Shown here in pieces: positions 10,801 to 17,972 of a DNA stretch of 21,599 nucleotides. The notes beneath the pieces are model-generated. The model did no database searches and had not been told where the DNA came from. It saw nothing but the letters and a program-made list of their open reading frames with translations. This DNA comes from Pelargonium nanum (lineage: Eukaryota > Streptophyta > Magnoliopsida > Geraniales > Geraniaceae), in the NCBI GenBank assembly GCA_036897485.1, contig JAYMTF010001737.1, positions 1-21,599 of the forward strand. Reading direction: 5' to 3'. How positions within the stretch are numbered: position 1 is the stretch's first letter; each line of letters starts with the position of its first letter. Position numbers and translations under genes: made by a program.

Positions 10801-13800
10801 CCTCTGCATTACTCTATATTCCTTTTAATAACATACTTAATATTTTTCAGCAATAAGCGTACTTTTTTGTTTGTTTTCTAGGGTAGTGCTGAGAGGCAAG
10901 TCCTTGTTAAAGATTATGAGGTGGGAAAAACAGTTGCTTTTGATCAAAGGGTCCCAAATCTGAAAGAGGTTTATACTTTAGAAGGATACAAAATGTAAGC
11001 GAAGAATTATATCTTCTCCTTTTCCATGTCTTAATGCTTTTGATACTTTTATTGAAGTGACTGTTAGTCGTAGGGAACTTATAAATTGACAAGACCTCCC
11101 TTGTTTCTGAAATTGAACTGAACTCTTGACATTGTGTCTATCTATTGTGGATAGGTACTCAATAACACATCAGTACAGTCGTACAGATACTTGTTTCGGT
11201 TGTTTGGTGACTGGGCATACATAATCTATTGAAAATCCCATTCATGCCCTTTCTTCAACAGGGTTTTCAATTTTCATAGCACACTTAGCACAACATATAT
11301 GTAAGATTAGTAGCCAGATAACCAGTGAACGAAGCCCACTGTTACTGGTTTTTTAAAATCTCCATCATTGACTCAACTCCGCCCCAAAACCATAAAGAAA
11401 AAACTCCTTCAAACACACTGCACATTTGAATTTTAATGAATATAGATTCATCTCGTCAATGAACTATTATTTTGTTGCTCAAAATGAAGGAAAATAAACC
11501 AGTATTTGTGACTTAGTAAGAATTGAGTGATAGCTGTGTCTATTCCCATGGTAGTGGGAAAAAGTGACAAGATTGAGAGGATGAGTAATTCCACTTTTAT
11601 CAGGTGCCTACCATTAGATTTCATCTTTTTTTCTGTTGAAGTTAAGCTCAGAGGGAGTTCAGTGTAATTCCAATGAAAAGGCCTTTATTTTAAACATATA
11701 TCTTGATGGGGTTTTGTGCAATTTTTCCTTGTGCAAGTGATTAGATTTGATAGTAAAAGCTTATTACAAATTCCTTGCTAGGTTCTCTCGGGGTTCAGTT
11801 GAAACAACTCTTCCTCCAAATAAGAGAGCTAGAAATGCTCGTCTTTGTAGTTCTTTTGATGATCAAATCAAGAATCTTGAAAGAGAGGCATTAACTGTAA
11901 AAGAACAAGTTCAACAGTGCAGTAAGAGGAAAAGGGATGCAGAGTTAAAACTTCAGGATCTTAAAGATAACTTACAAAGTGTAAAGGTAATATTAAATAC
12001 GTAAATGTTTCTGAATCAGTTTTCTCAAATTATTTATCAGTATTGATTCTCTAGTTTAATTTAATTTTCCAGTGCATTCTATTCTGCTTGAGCACATTCC
12101 AGGACAGATGCCATTTATATGTTTTGTCTTGCTTGATATATACTTTGAGTCAATAGGTCTCATCACTTCCTAATTTTCATGTGAATGTTGTCTGACATAA
12201 ATAATCTGATACCTGAATTAGGGTGAAGATATTCTTTCTTTTTCTAAGGTGATGCACCTGATGAAATCTTGATAGTTGAGCTATGAACCTGTTTGGATTA
12301 GAGTTTTGGTTGAAGAATGGAAATCAAAATTGGAAATGGAATTCCCATTATCCTGTTTGAATTAGGCCTTTTTGGTCCTGAGAAAGGTGGATTTTTTTTA
12401 AAACCAAACGGTAACTATAAGTGTGAAATTTCAATAATTGGGCTACACATATAATGGTTTGGGCTTCCCATACTAAAAGGTCAACCTTTTAGTAGGGTTT
12501 CACTTGCACCATTATATGTAGCCACTTCACTCTAAATTTTTTCAATGTGGGACACATTATCACCCACTTCAACAATAAGTATTGATAATTTGATTTAAGG
12601 TTGCGTTTGATCGCATGGACGATGGATATAGAGGTGGATTAGATTTGAAAATCCACTATATGTCTTATCTAACGTTTGATGTCAACAATGGATTAGATTT
12701 TGAAATCTAATATGTGGTTTATATGCATTATATGATGGATAAAACAATCCAAGCCCCCCTTGGATTACGATGGATTAGATATAAACACTATTTTCTACAC
12801 CCATGATGCCCCTATGATATAATTCCAAACTACATTGCTCTTTTCTTTTCAACCCAACCTAAATTGAATTGTATCGAAAACTAAAACTAATTTTTTTTAA
12901 CTGAAATAAAGATCATACAAACTAATATGTACTAGATATTATTAATACACATAAATAACAATGTAAAAGTATTAATGAAAGCATTTTTTTAATAATTAAA
13001 GAAAATGGTAAAATAAAATAAATTTAAGTTGTTCGAGTTCGGATTTGGAACGATCTTGACTAAAGTCCAAAAATAAAGAAAATTCAGTTCAAATATTCTT
13101 GAATTTCAATGTTAAATTCGTTTAGTTCAATGAGACTTTTATGCACATGCAACAAAGAATGTGTTTGAGTAAGAACAAAGGTGTTGTGTTAATTTTAATT
13201 TTTAAGTTGTGATAGTTTTAGGATATAGGAGTATCACTATAGTACACACTTTTATAAGTTAAACTTAAAATTGGGCTAAATATAATGGCTTGCACTTCTA
13301 CTACTAAAAGGTCAACTTGTTTAGCAGGGTTTCACTTCTACTATTATATGTACCCACTTTATCTTATATTTTACCAGTGTGAGACTTTAGTCACCACTTC
13401 AACATTTTCCCTCACGTGTGAGTCTCATATTTTTCTTTTATCGGTGGACTCGACACGCGTAATTGGGGGTCTTCTAAATCGGCACTCCCCCTCACGTGTA
13501 GGTATTTTTTTTCCACATATGGGTCGTCGCAGGCATATCCATCTGCAAGCGGGTCAGAGACCACAATGGGAGGTAACATAAACGTGCCACTTTGGGGCAC
13601 GGCCAAGATCAAAACCTGCTCTGATACCATGTTAAATTTTAAAATTGGTCTACGTATAAGGACTAAGGTCTTGGGCTTCCACTACTAAATGTTCAACCTT
13701 ATTAGTAGAGTTTTACTTCCATCATTATATGTAGCTACTTTATCTTATATTTTACCAATTTGGACTTCCGTCATCACTTCAGCGTAATTTTAAAAAATGT

Positions 13801-16800
13801 TGCAAGTTTATACCAACAATTGCATCAAAGGTAAATTTTTATTCTTTCTAAATTAGTAAAGGATTGTCAAATCTATTTGATTATCTGTTGATACATCATA
13901 TAGCAGATTTCATCAAATTTCTTATATCTTCTATAGCATCAAACATTGGAAAGCATAACTACTTATCCGTTGGATTTTTTATTTGTCATAATTCATCGTT
14001 ATCAGATCCATCGTTTCTCGATTCAAACGATCAAACACAACCTAATGGTCTCTACATTGAGATTGATATGAACCAAGCTTTTCTGTAAAATGTTCCCATG
14101 CTATTATGAGCACAAGCTGAGCCATGCTAAAATTTTAAACCCAGCTGCCATGCCTAATTCAACTGTGAGAAAGTTTCTGATACCTGTGTACATATGGGTT
14201 CTTATGGAGTTTCTTAGTTTTCTTTATTGCTTGCTAGATGTCAACAAGCAATAATCTTCTGTCAATTATCATTTATTTATTTTTTAAAATTCTGTATTCA
14301 CGAAGGAAATTTTCAATTTTTTCGGTGTTTATCTTCTTTATCTTTTGTAGAGGAGGTGTTTGAATGCTGAGAGGGAGTTTACATCAAAGAAACTAGCATT
14401 TCAAGATGCAAAGAATTCACATGCTGCTGAAGCTAGGTCATCACCAGCATCATCCGTTGACGAGCTTAGTCAAGAAATATCAGTTTGTTCACGAAACTCA
14501 TTTTTCCTAAAATTCCCATCTTTTCTTGATTACATGACATTGGATTTTCTAATAATAATGATCTATTTGATATGTTTTGTAGAGACTCCAAGATGAAATA
14601 CAGGAGGGAAAGATCTCAATGAAGGATTACCCATTTCTAATAAGCAAAGCAGAAGCAAAAGCTAAAGATCTTAAACTGTCCTTCGAGAATCTCTGTGGTA
14701 TGAACCATTTTTGTTACAGTGTTGAGTATTGACATTCCTATTCTGTTGCTTTATATGGCATCTTTAGTTAAATGTGCTTTGGATACTGTATAATATAGAG
14801 TCAGCAAGAGGGGATATTGATGCCTTTGAGAAAGCTGAAAGTGAGTTAATGCAAATTGAAAAGGAAATACATTCTAGAGAAGCGGTAATCCTGGTTTTTT
14901 TACTACTTAGTCGTATCTTTTGTTCTATCATTATCTGAAGTTATTATATTCTGAAGTTAAATTCTGATCCCAGGAGAAGGCTCATTACGAAGGTATTATG
15001 AAGAACAAGGTCCTTCCTGATATCAAATTGGCAGAGGCAGAATATAAGGATCTTCAACTTAAACGAGAGGTTCATTTTGTGCCCTTTTGTTGACTTAGCG
15101 GTTGATGGACTTTTTGTCAAATTCAAGAGTGATTATATCATCTTCAGCTTGACTTTCTTAATGTGCATATAAATCATATGCATGAGTTTCCTTGAAGCTT
15201 CCAAGAGACCGTAATATGTTAGTTTGCTATAATTGTCAACTCATTGTGATACTTTTGTATTCCTTGGGTTTCTCTGAAGCATATGCAAATATTTATCAAA
15301 TTATTCATGCATGTGCTATTGGTAATGGTGACATTTAACCTTGTCCTTTTTTTTCTTGTACATCATCAAATAATTGTTCAGTTGTTTGAAGTAGAACTGT
15401 TGTATTGGTGAACCATTTACAAAGGCTATATGCTTTGGGAACTGCAGGAGAGTTGCAAAAAGGCTTCTAGTATTTGTCCTGAGACTGAAGTTGAGGCTTT
15501 GGGAGGTGTGGAGGGAAGCACTCCTGAGCAACTTAGTGCCCTGTTAACTAGGCTAACTCAGAGGCTTGAGCGTGAGAATCAGCAGTATGATTCTAGTTTG
15601 TCTTTATTGATTTTCTTGAAACTCGACGTTCTGTTTTCTTTTTGAATAATCAGCTCTCTTTTTTCTTTGGTTTTCTGTAGATATTCTGAATCCATTGACG
15701 AGCTTAGGATGGTTTATGAGCGTAAAGAGCGTAAAATTTTGAGGAAGCAGCAGATGTACAAAGGTTTCCGAGAGAAACTGAATGTAAGATGAACATTCAT
15801 GTAATAGATATGCACAGTGTACTCACAATTTACTTCCTATTTTATATGGATGTTATTTTTGTGAAAATCGTACTAGGTTTTGTTAGATATTGTACTTAAT
15901 ATGATGATAGCCTGGGGTAAGTTAGATATATAACAGACTTAGTTTGTGAAAATCGTACTAGGTTTTATTATGTTCTCCTATTCTTCTTTTCTTTGCTATG
16001 TTGGGGCTTTTAGGTTGTAGCTCAAATCATGTAATTCGAGATATTATGTTTTTTCCGTTGTTGATCAATTTTTTTTCTAATTTTGTTCTTCGATGATTTT
16101 TGTCATCTATCATTTCTGGTTTGCTTTGTGTTCTTGTATATGCATATTCGTCTTGGTTTGTCTTTCTTATGCAAGAGTTTTTATTTTTATTTTTAAATGG
16201 CAGGCTTGCCAAAATGCCCTGGAGATGCGATGGAACAAGTTCCAAAGGAATGCTACTCTTTTGAAGCGTGATTTGACAAATGAGTATGAACTAATTTCTT
16301 CTGACCAACTACTTGCATCATTTAGGGTGTTGGGTTTTGTCTTGAACTCAAGGGATCAGTATGTATGTAGTTTTGGTTCTCTCTCTCACACTAATGTGTC
16401 TTTGAAATTAGATTTAACTGCCATTTGGGAAAGAAAGGAATTAGCGGCAAAATCAAAGTTAGTTATGAGCAGAAGTCCCTTGCGCTAGAGGTAAGCTTTA
16501 TTTTCTCTATAAAATAGATAACCCTCTGAATGGTTTTCCTTTGTAATATTATCCAGTTTTATAGAGCTACATTCTTATTCTTTGGACCTAGTTTTCTGAG
16601 TAGGTGGGAATTATTTTTGTTTCTCTTTTTGGTGCTATTAGGTAAAGATGCCCCAAGATACATCAAGTATCACTGTTCGTGACACTAGAGGCCTTTCAGG
16701 TTTTCTTCTTTCTTATGTTGTAAACATCATTTTTTTTCCCCACATAATTTATGAACTCTGTTATTTTTGTTGGGATAGTTTAATTGATATGGTCACCTAA

Positions 16801-17972
16801 TAAAATGTCAGATACAAACTCATACATTTATGAAGTTTGTAATTGTTTATGATATTTGTAATTTACTCTGGATTAGGTGGTGAGCGCTCGTTTTCAACGT
16901 TGTGCTTTGCATTAGCTCTTCATCACTTTACAGAAGCACCATTTAGAGCTATGGATGAGTTTGATGTGTTCATGGTATGCTTTGGTGAAGTGCCTAATTT
17001 CATTGCTGTTTTAAATAAAATGAGGTTGCCTTCATATGACTGCATATCCAGTGAATGTGGCGTCTAAGTGCATGTGAGAGAATGGATTGGCAAGATAGAT
17101 TTTAACGTTGGCATTTTATCTTCAGGATGCTGTGAGCCGGAAAATCAGCTTGGACACTTTAGTGGATTTCGCCTTGACTCAAGGGTCGCAGTGGATATTT
17201 ATAACTCCTCATGACATAAGGTAATTGTTGATGATCATTAACTCAAACTCCTATAGCTTGAACCTACTCAATTTTATTCTCTAGAAGTGTACATAGACTG
17301 AGTGCTAATCAAACACAAGAGAACTTGATTCCTTGCACCTTTTTGTGACCTTGGGATTAGGGTTTCTCTCTGCCGGGAAGTTGAAATTAGAGTTGGCAGT
17401 ATTGAAATCAATGTGTCCCAACTCCCACTCACTCACTCAGCTTCTCTTAATTTTTTGCGGTAGTCATGCAAAACCAGGACCTTTTCATTATCTCTGGCCC
17501 TGACTTTCAGGGTATCAATTTTAGTAGGCTTTTCAAACATTTGATCATAACCACATGTAACCCTGAAGTACTGTAGAATCCAGATCACGTAGTGTAATGC
17601 ACTAGGCTTTTTCTTTTGCCATAGTGTTGGAGTACGTTTTTAGTTAACTGTTATTTTCTTCATGTTGTTTTGGTATGTATTTTCGTAACATAATACAAAA
17701 AAATCATTGTCACTAATGTGGTCTGATTAAACTCTACATCTGCCAGGATGCATAAGTAGAGTAGAAACTCATTTAGGTTACTATTCTCTAAGACTTTACA
17801 TGCCATCCTATAATATATTTCCTTTCAAAATGTGGTTGAACTGACACTGTTGATTAATCTTGTATGTCGATTGTGACGATTAGTCTGATTTGGTTACTGA
17901 TGTTTCTTATTCAGCATGGTAAAACAACATGAGAGGGTAAAGAAGCAACAAATGGCTGCGCCTCGTTCGTGA
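1701..17972 (+). CDS. SMC6: SMC6 (structural maintenance of chromosomes protein 6), 5'-partial, 26 exons
   Basis: SMC6 pairs with SMC5 and the NSE subunits in the nuclear SMC5/6 complex, an ATP-driven DNA-entrapping machine acting in homologous recombination, sister-chromatid alignment and replication-stress tolerance. Exons: 1701-1834, 2334-2389, 3790-3876, 3952-4272, 5338-5457, 6149-6283, 9359-9435, 9535-9610, 9874-9948, 10140-10244, 10366-10535, 10626-10728, 10882-10994, 11782-11986, 14351-14482, 14583-14697, 14799-14884, 14974-15069, 15448-15584, 15681-15783, 16204-16283, 16412-16490, 16642-16699, 16877-16974, 17126-17220, 17915-17972. All junctions are GT-AG and all phases agree, giving one base of a split codon, 970 codons and TGA. 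Diagnostic motifs are the Q-loop VIMSQDKS, hinge [10 protein letters not shown], signature LSGGERS, Walker [15 protein letters not shown]-loop DAVSRK and switch ITPHDIS. Arabidopsis SMC6B has about 1057 residues, so roughly 88 N-terminal residues with Walker A are upstream of the window. Nothing visible is frameshifted or stopped, so the gene looks functional. SMC6A versus SMC6B cannot be settled. Confidence 0.97.
1835..2333 (+). other. SMC6 intron 1 of the window (499 bp)
   Basis: GT-AG intron, T-rich, nothing recognised inside. Confidence 0.85.
2334..2389 (+). CDS. SMC6: SMC6 exon b
   Basis: A 56-bp micro-exon completing the split Gly and encoding [18 protein letters not shown] (to residue 63), a conserved stretch of the N-terminal head. 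Acceptor is aacag, donor gtgagt. Skipping it would shift the frame, because 56 is not a multiple of three. Confidence 0.95.
2390..3789 (+). other. SMC6 intron 2 of the window (1400 bp)
   Basis: GT-AG intron of ordinary AT-rich composition with a poly-T run near 3578-3592. I see no repeat pair, element end or conserved frame. Confidence 0.85.
3790..3876 (+). CDS. SMC6: SMC6 exon c: Q-loop
   Basis: Residues 64-92, phase 0 at both ends. It encodes [19 protein letters not shown], the Q-loop region that contacts the ATP-bound metal and joins the head to the coiled coil, and then a charged linker ending KDKFK. Acceptor is ttggcag, donor gtaata. Confidence 0.96.
3952..4272 (+). CDS. SMC6: SMC6 exon d: head-to-coil transition and start of first coiled coil
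   Basis: Largest exon (107 codons, residues 93-199). It opens with [15 protein letters not shown] and runs into heptad-rich sequence full of Glu, Lys and Gln. It includes the SMC6-typical segments [27 protein letters not shown] and [12 protein letters not shown]. Phase 0 at both ends; donor gtgagt is strong. Only a 75-bp intron separates it from exon c. Confidence 0.97.
4273..5337 (+). other. SMC6 intron 4 (1065 bp)
   Basis: GT-AG intron. Its T-richness creates long open frames with hydrophobic translations between 4805 and 5337, but these show no family motif and simply run into the acceptor. Confidence 0.85.
5338..5457 (+). CDS. SMC6: SMC6 exon e: first coiled coil
   Basis: Forty codons (residues 200-239), phase 0, beginning [20 protein letters not shown] and continuing as charged helix to QQKLSL. 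The TKKKAQ-ACMM core matches the same position in Arabidopsis SMC6B. Acceptor is tttatag, donor gtatgt. Confidence 0.95.
5458..6148 (+). other. SMC6 intron 5 (691 bp)
   Basis: GT-AG intron with no recognised feature. Confidence 0.85.
6149..6283 (+). CDS. SMC6: SMC6 exon f: first coiled coil
   Basis: Forty-five codons (residues 240-284), phase 0, beginning [20 protein letters not shown] and ending HIKNTQ. Continuous heptad-type helix. The NTQ end continues into AEESEIEE of the next exon, as in Arabidopsis. The donor gtttttc is weak, and it precedes the longest intron of the gene. Confidence 0.94.
7012..7260. repeat. Degenerate direct repeat, about 146-bp period
   Basis: gaagcctctaccatagaggg-tagcgtcctagggtttt (7021) recurs as gaagcctctactgcgtgggg-cagcgtcttaagggttc (7167). 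Each copy is associated with gcgtacg-gaagcc just upstream. Confidence 0.6.
7471..8130. repeat. About 235-bp tandem repeat, about 3 degenerate copies
   Basis: Copies begin near 7478, 7711 and 7950. Each opens with ggtgtgcag/gtgcgcagcc plus cagggt/cagggac, then cgacatgg-catggtgcgc, and later (first two) acctctt-acatgtt, tttcatgctc, gggtcttc, tcacttgga and aactttgggagg. The third copy is more eroded (actttgggggagtattcggg). Period is about 233-239 bp. Confidence 0.68.
8685..8855 (+). mobile_element. LTR-like fragment with TATA box
   Basis: TTATAAATA (8688) is followed by tagtgaatacacatttaccc-tttgagc and then ggtgtggatgtaggcattat-ggccgaaccac. From memory, a TATA box followed by a gtggatgtaggca...gccgaacc block is common in the R-U5 part of plant retrotransposon LTRs. 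It ends aaatttcaaca with no primer-binding site after it. It could be a decayed solo LTR; its start is not resolved. Confidence 0.45.
9359..9435 (+). CDS. SMC6: SMC6 exon g: first coiled coil
   Basis: Encodes [20 protein letters not shown] then NSTLM plus two bases of a split Arg (residues 285-310). Acceptor ttgttgcag, donor gtctta. It lies directly after the transposon-loaded 3.1-kb intron. Confidence 0.94.
9535..9610 (+). CDS. SMC6: SMC6 exon h: first coiled coil
   Basis: Completes the split Arg and encodes [20 protein letters not shown] then KISEE (to residue 335). The RLKEEEN motif is shared with Arabidopsis SMC6B. It ends in phase 0 before gtataa. Confidence 0.94.
9874..9948 (+). CDS. 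SMC6: SMC6 exon i: end of first coiled coil
   Basis: Twenty-five codons (residues 336-360), phase 0, beginning [20 protein letters not shown] and ending NQANK. It is the last coiled-coil segment before the hinge. Acceptor gtttcag, weak donor gtttgg. Confidence 0.94.
10140..10244 (+). CDS. SMC6: SMC6 exon j: start of hinge
   Basis: Thirty-five codons (residues 361-395), phase 0: [20 protein letters not shown], then the hinge entry motif [14 protein letters not shown]. The hinge dimerises with the SMC5 hinge and is a DNA-contact site in the family. The acceptor gcggggtggacag has a poor pyrimidine tract. Confidence 0.96.
10366..10535 (+). CDS. SMC6: SMC6 exon k: hinge core
   Basis: Residues 396-452: [38 protein letters not shown] and [10 protein letters not shown]. 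These are the most diagnostic hinge blocks of plant SMC6. It ends with two bases of a split Arg codon before gtagat. Confidence 0.97.
10626..10728 (+). CDS. SMC6: SMC6 exon l: hinge
   Basis: Completes the Arg and encodes [20 protein letters not shown] then the block ending NVLVDL (residues 453-486), phase 0 at its end. Acceptor ggattag, donor gtaatt. Confidence 0.95.
10882..10994 (+). CDS. SMC6: SMC6 exon m: hinge
   Basis: Residues 487-524: [20 protein letters not shown], then [13 protein letters not shown] with the Met codon split AT/G across the intron. [10 protein letters not shown] is a strongly conserved SMC6 hinge strand. Donor is gtaagc. Confidence 0.96.
10995..11781 (+). other. SMC6 intron 13 (787 bp)
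   Basis: GT-AG intron that splits the ATG of KM-F in the hinge. No element recognised. Confidence 0.85.
11782..11986 (+). CDS. SMC6: SMC6 exon n: hinge exit and start of second coiled coil
   Basis: Sixty-eight codons (residues 525-592). [20 protein letters not shown] leaves the hinge, [16 protein letters not shown] starts the returning coiled coil, and it ends LQSVK. Phase 0 before gtaata. It is followed by the second-largest intron, which carries the nested transposons. Confidence 0.96.
11987..12285 (+). other. Intron 14, left part
   Basis: Ordinary AT-rich intron sequence of SMC6 with no frame, repeat or element that I recognise. Confidence 0.6.
12286..12416. repeat. Possible small inverted-repeat element
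   Basis: The left sequence acctgtttggattagagttt and the inverted right sequence accgtttggtttt share an ACC(T)GTTTGG end about 125 bp apart, as in small MITEs. No convincing target duplication is visible. Confidence 0.25.
12422..12574 (-). mobile_element. Solo LTR of the same TRIM family
   Basis: A 153-bp sequence starting TGTGAAATTTCAATAATTGG and ending CACTTCAACA, closely related to the two TRIM LTRs (shared actaaaaggtcaac, gtagggtttcactt, attatatgta). It is flanked by a perfect 5-bp target duplication ATAAG (12417-12421 and 12575-12579). It has TG...CA ends and no internal region, so it formed by LTR-LTR recombination. It lies 24 bp from the Harbinger element. Confidence 0.88.
13257..13404 (-). 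repeat. TRIM 3' LTR (left copy)
   Basis: Starts agttaaacttaaaattggg (TG mutated to AG) and ends accacttcaaca. The polypurine tract lies just inside on the minus strand. Confidence 0.8.
13618..13629 (-). other. Primer-binding site of the TRIM
   Basis: The minus-strand sequence TGGTATCAGAGC matches the canonical plant site complementary to the 3' end of initiator methionine tRNA, and it directly abuts the LTR. Confidence 0.9.
13630..13784 (-). repeat. TRIM 5' LTR (right copy)
   Basis: Begins tgttaaattttaaaattgg immediately beside the primer-binding site and ends catcacttcagcg, where the relatives end cttcaaca. Confidence 0.8.
14046..14350 (+). other. Intron 14, right part
   Basis: AT-rich intron after the Harbinger element, ending in the pyrimidine-rich acceptor cttttgtag. 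Nothing else recognised. Confidence 0.6.
14351..14482 (+). CDS. SMC6: SMC6 exon o: second coiled coil
   Basis: Forty-four codons (residues 593-636), phase 0: [40 protein letters not shown]. The SS-VDEL block matches the SSSVNEL block of Arabidopsis SMC6B. The exon ends in CA rather than AG before the weak donor gtttgt, so it is the least certain 3' border; phase and homology support it. Confidence 0.92.
14583..14697 (+). CDS. SMC6: SMC6 exon p: second coiled coil
   Basis: Residues 637-674 plus the first base of a Glu codon: [20 protein letters not shown], then [16 protein letters not shown]. Acceptor ttttgtag, donor gtatga. The KA-DL-LSFEN core aligns with the NKLTALFEN stretch of Arabidopsis. 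Confidence 0.93.
14799..14884 (+). CDS. SMC6: SMC6 exon q: second coiled coil
   Basis: Completes the Glu and encodes [20 protein letters not shown] then KEIHSREA (to residue 703), phase 0 before gtaatc. The DIDAFEKAE motif is close to EIDAFEEAE in Arabidopsis. Confidence 0.95.
14974..15069 (+). CDS. SMC6: SMC6 exon r: second coiled coil
   Basis: Thirty-two codons (residues 704-735), phase 0: [20 protein letters not shown] then [26 protein letters not shown] is nearly invariant between plant SMC6 proteins. The donor gttcat is weak. Confidence 0.96.
15070..15447 (+). other. SMC6 intron 18 (378 bp)
   Basis: GT-AG intron with weak donor gttcat and strong acceptor ctgcag. Nothing else seen. Confidence 0.85.
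15448..15584 (+). CDS. SMC6: SMC6 exon s: second coiled coil
   Basis: Residues 736-780 plus two bases of a Gln codon: [20 protein letters not shown], then [20 protein letters not shown] and ENQ. The donor is the gtatga inside cagcagtatga, so the exon ends in CA. The open frame running on past it is intronic. Confidence 0.95.
15681..15783 (+). CDS. SMC6: SMC6 exon t: second coiled coil
   Basis: Completes the Gln and encodes [20 protein letters not shown] then [14 protein letters not shown] (to residue 815), phase 0 before gtaaga. SESID-LRM-YE is a conserved block close to the C-terminal head. Confidence 0.95.
15784..16203 (+). other. SMC6 intron 20 (420 bp) with a direct repeat
   Basis: GT-AG intron. 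The stretch tttgtgaaaatcgtactagg followed by tttt occurs at about 15858 and again 85 bp later at about 15943, pointing to a local duplication. Confidence 0.85.
16204..16283 (+). CDS. SMC6: SMC6 exon u: entry to C-terminal head
   Basis: Residues 816-841 plus two bases of a Glu codon: [20 protein letters not shown] then KRDLTN. The frame stays open through the following 128-bp intron, which hides the boundary. Homology (RDLTNE then [12 protein letters not shown]) and the donor gtatga fix the 3' end at 16283. Confidence 0.94.
16412..16490 (+). CDS. SMC6: SMC6 exon v: C-terminal head
   Basis: Completes the Glu and encodes [20 protein letters not shown] then KSLALE (residues 843-868), phase 0 before gtaagc. 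This is the start of the C-terminal ATPase half, matching [19 protein letters not shown] in Arabidopsis. Confidence 0.95.
16642..16699 (+). CDS. SMC6: SMC6 exon w: first half of ABC signature
   Basis: A 58-bp exon encoding [19 protein letters not shown] plus the first base of Gly (residues 869-887). The ABC signature LSGGERS is split here by a phase-1 intron after LS-G. The donor gttttc is weak. Confidence 0.96.
16877..16974 (+). CDS. SMC6: SMC6 exon x: ABC signature second half and Walker B
   Basis: Completes the Gly and encodes [20 protein letters not shown] then [12 protein letters not shown] (to residue 920). It holds the signature remainder (contacts ATP on the partner SMC5 head) and the Walker B Asp-Glu pair that binds magnesium and polarises the attacking water. 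A decayed copy of this exon lies downstream at 18219-18293. Confidence 0.98.
17126..17220 (+). CDS. SMC6: SMC6 exon y: D-loop and H-loop
   Basis: Encodes [20 protein letters not shown], then [11 protein letters not shown] and two bases of a Ser codon (residues 921-951). DAVSRK is the D-loop and ITPHDIS carries the switch His. Acceptor cttcag, donor gtaatt. Confidence 0.97.
17221..17914 (+). other. SMC6 intron 25 (694 bp)
   Basis: GT-AG intron separating the H-loop exon from the short terminal exon. A piece near 17326-17450 resembles sequence at 18671-18770 after the exon-24 relic. Confidence 0.85.
17915..17972 (+). CDS. SMC6: SMC6 terminal exon z
   Basis: Completes Ser (AG/C) and encodes [18 protein letters not shown], then TGA at 17970-17972. 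The QQMAAPRS end is identical to the C-terminus of Arabidopsis SMC6B, so the gene ends intact. Confidence 0.97.

Larger units (their letters stand above)
13257..13784 (-). mobile_element. TRIM (terminal-repeat retrotransposon in miniature), complete
   Basis: Two LTR-like direct repeats (13257-13404 and 13630-13784, about 150 bp) share aaaattggtct/aaaattgggct, ctactaaa-gtcaac and atcttatattttacca. They flank a 225-bp internal region. On the minus strand the right LTR is directly followed by TGGTATCAGAGC, the primer-binding site for initiator-Met tRNA, and the left LTR is preceded by the polypurine tract GAGGGAAAA. Total 528 bp with no gag or pol, the definition of a TRIM. The LTRs are clearly diverged, the outer ends are mutated and no target duplication is recognisable, so it is old. 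It is antisense to SMC6. Confidence 0.85.
12599..14042. mobile_element. PIF/Harbinger (Tourist-like) non-autonomous element, interrupted by a TRIM
   Basis: Left end GGTTGCGTTTGATCG and inverted right end GGTTGTGTTTGATCG differ by one base. The inverted similarity continues inward (gatggat near both ends, then aacgtttgatg/caatgtttgatg). Both ends are flanked by TAA (12596-12598 and 14043-14045), the 3-bp target duplication of PIF/Harbinger elements. Without the 528-bp TRIM at 13257-13784 the element would be about 916 bp. No transposase frame is visible. It lies in SMC6 intron 14. Confidence 0.8.

Noticed and set aside
13864..14088. 74-codon plus-strand frame before exon o
   Set aside because: It runs through the right end of the Harbinger element into intron; not coding.
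17126..17972. Possibility that the whole gene is a pseudogene because a decayed exon copy lies nearby
   Set aside because: All 26 exons join in frame without a stop, and the catalytic motifs and C-terminus are intact. Only the downstream fragment is decayed.
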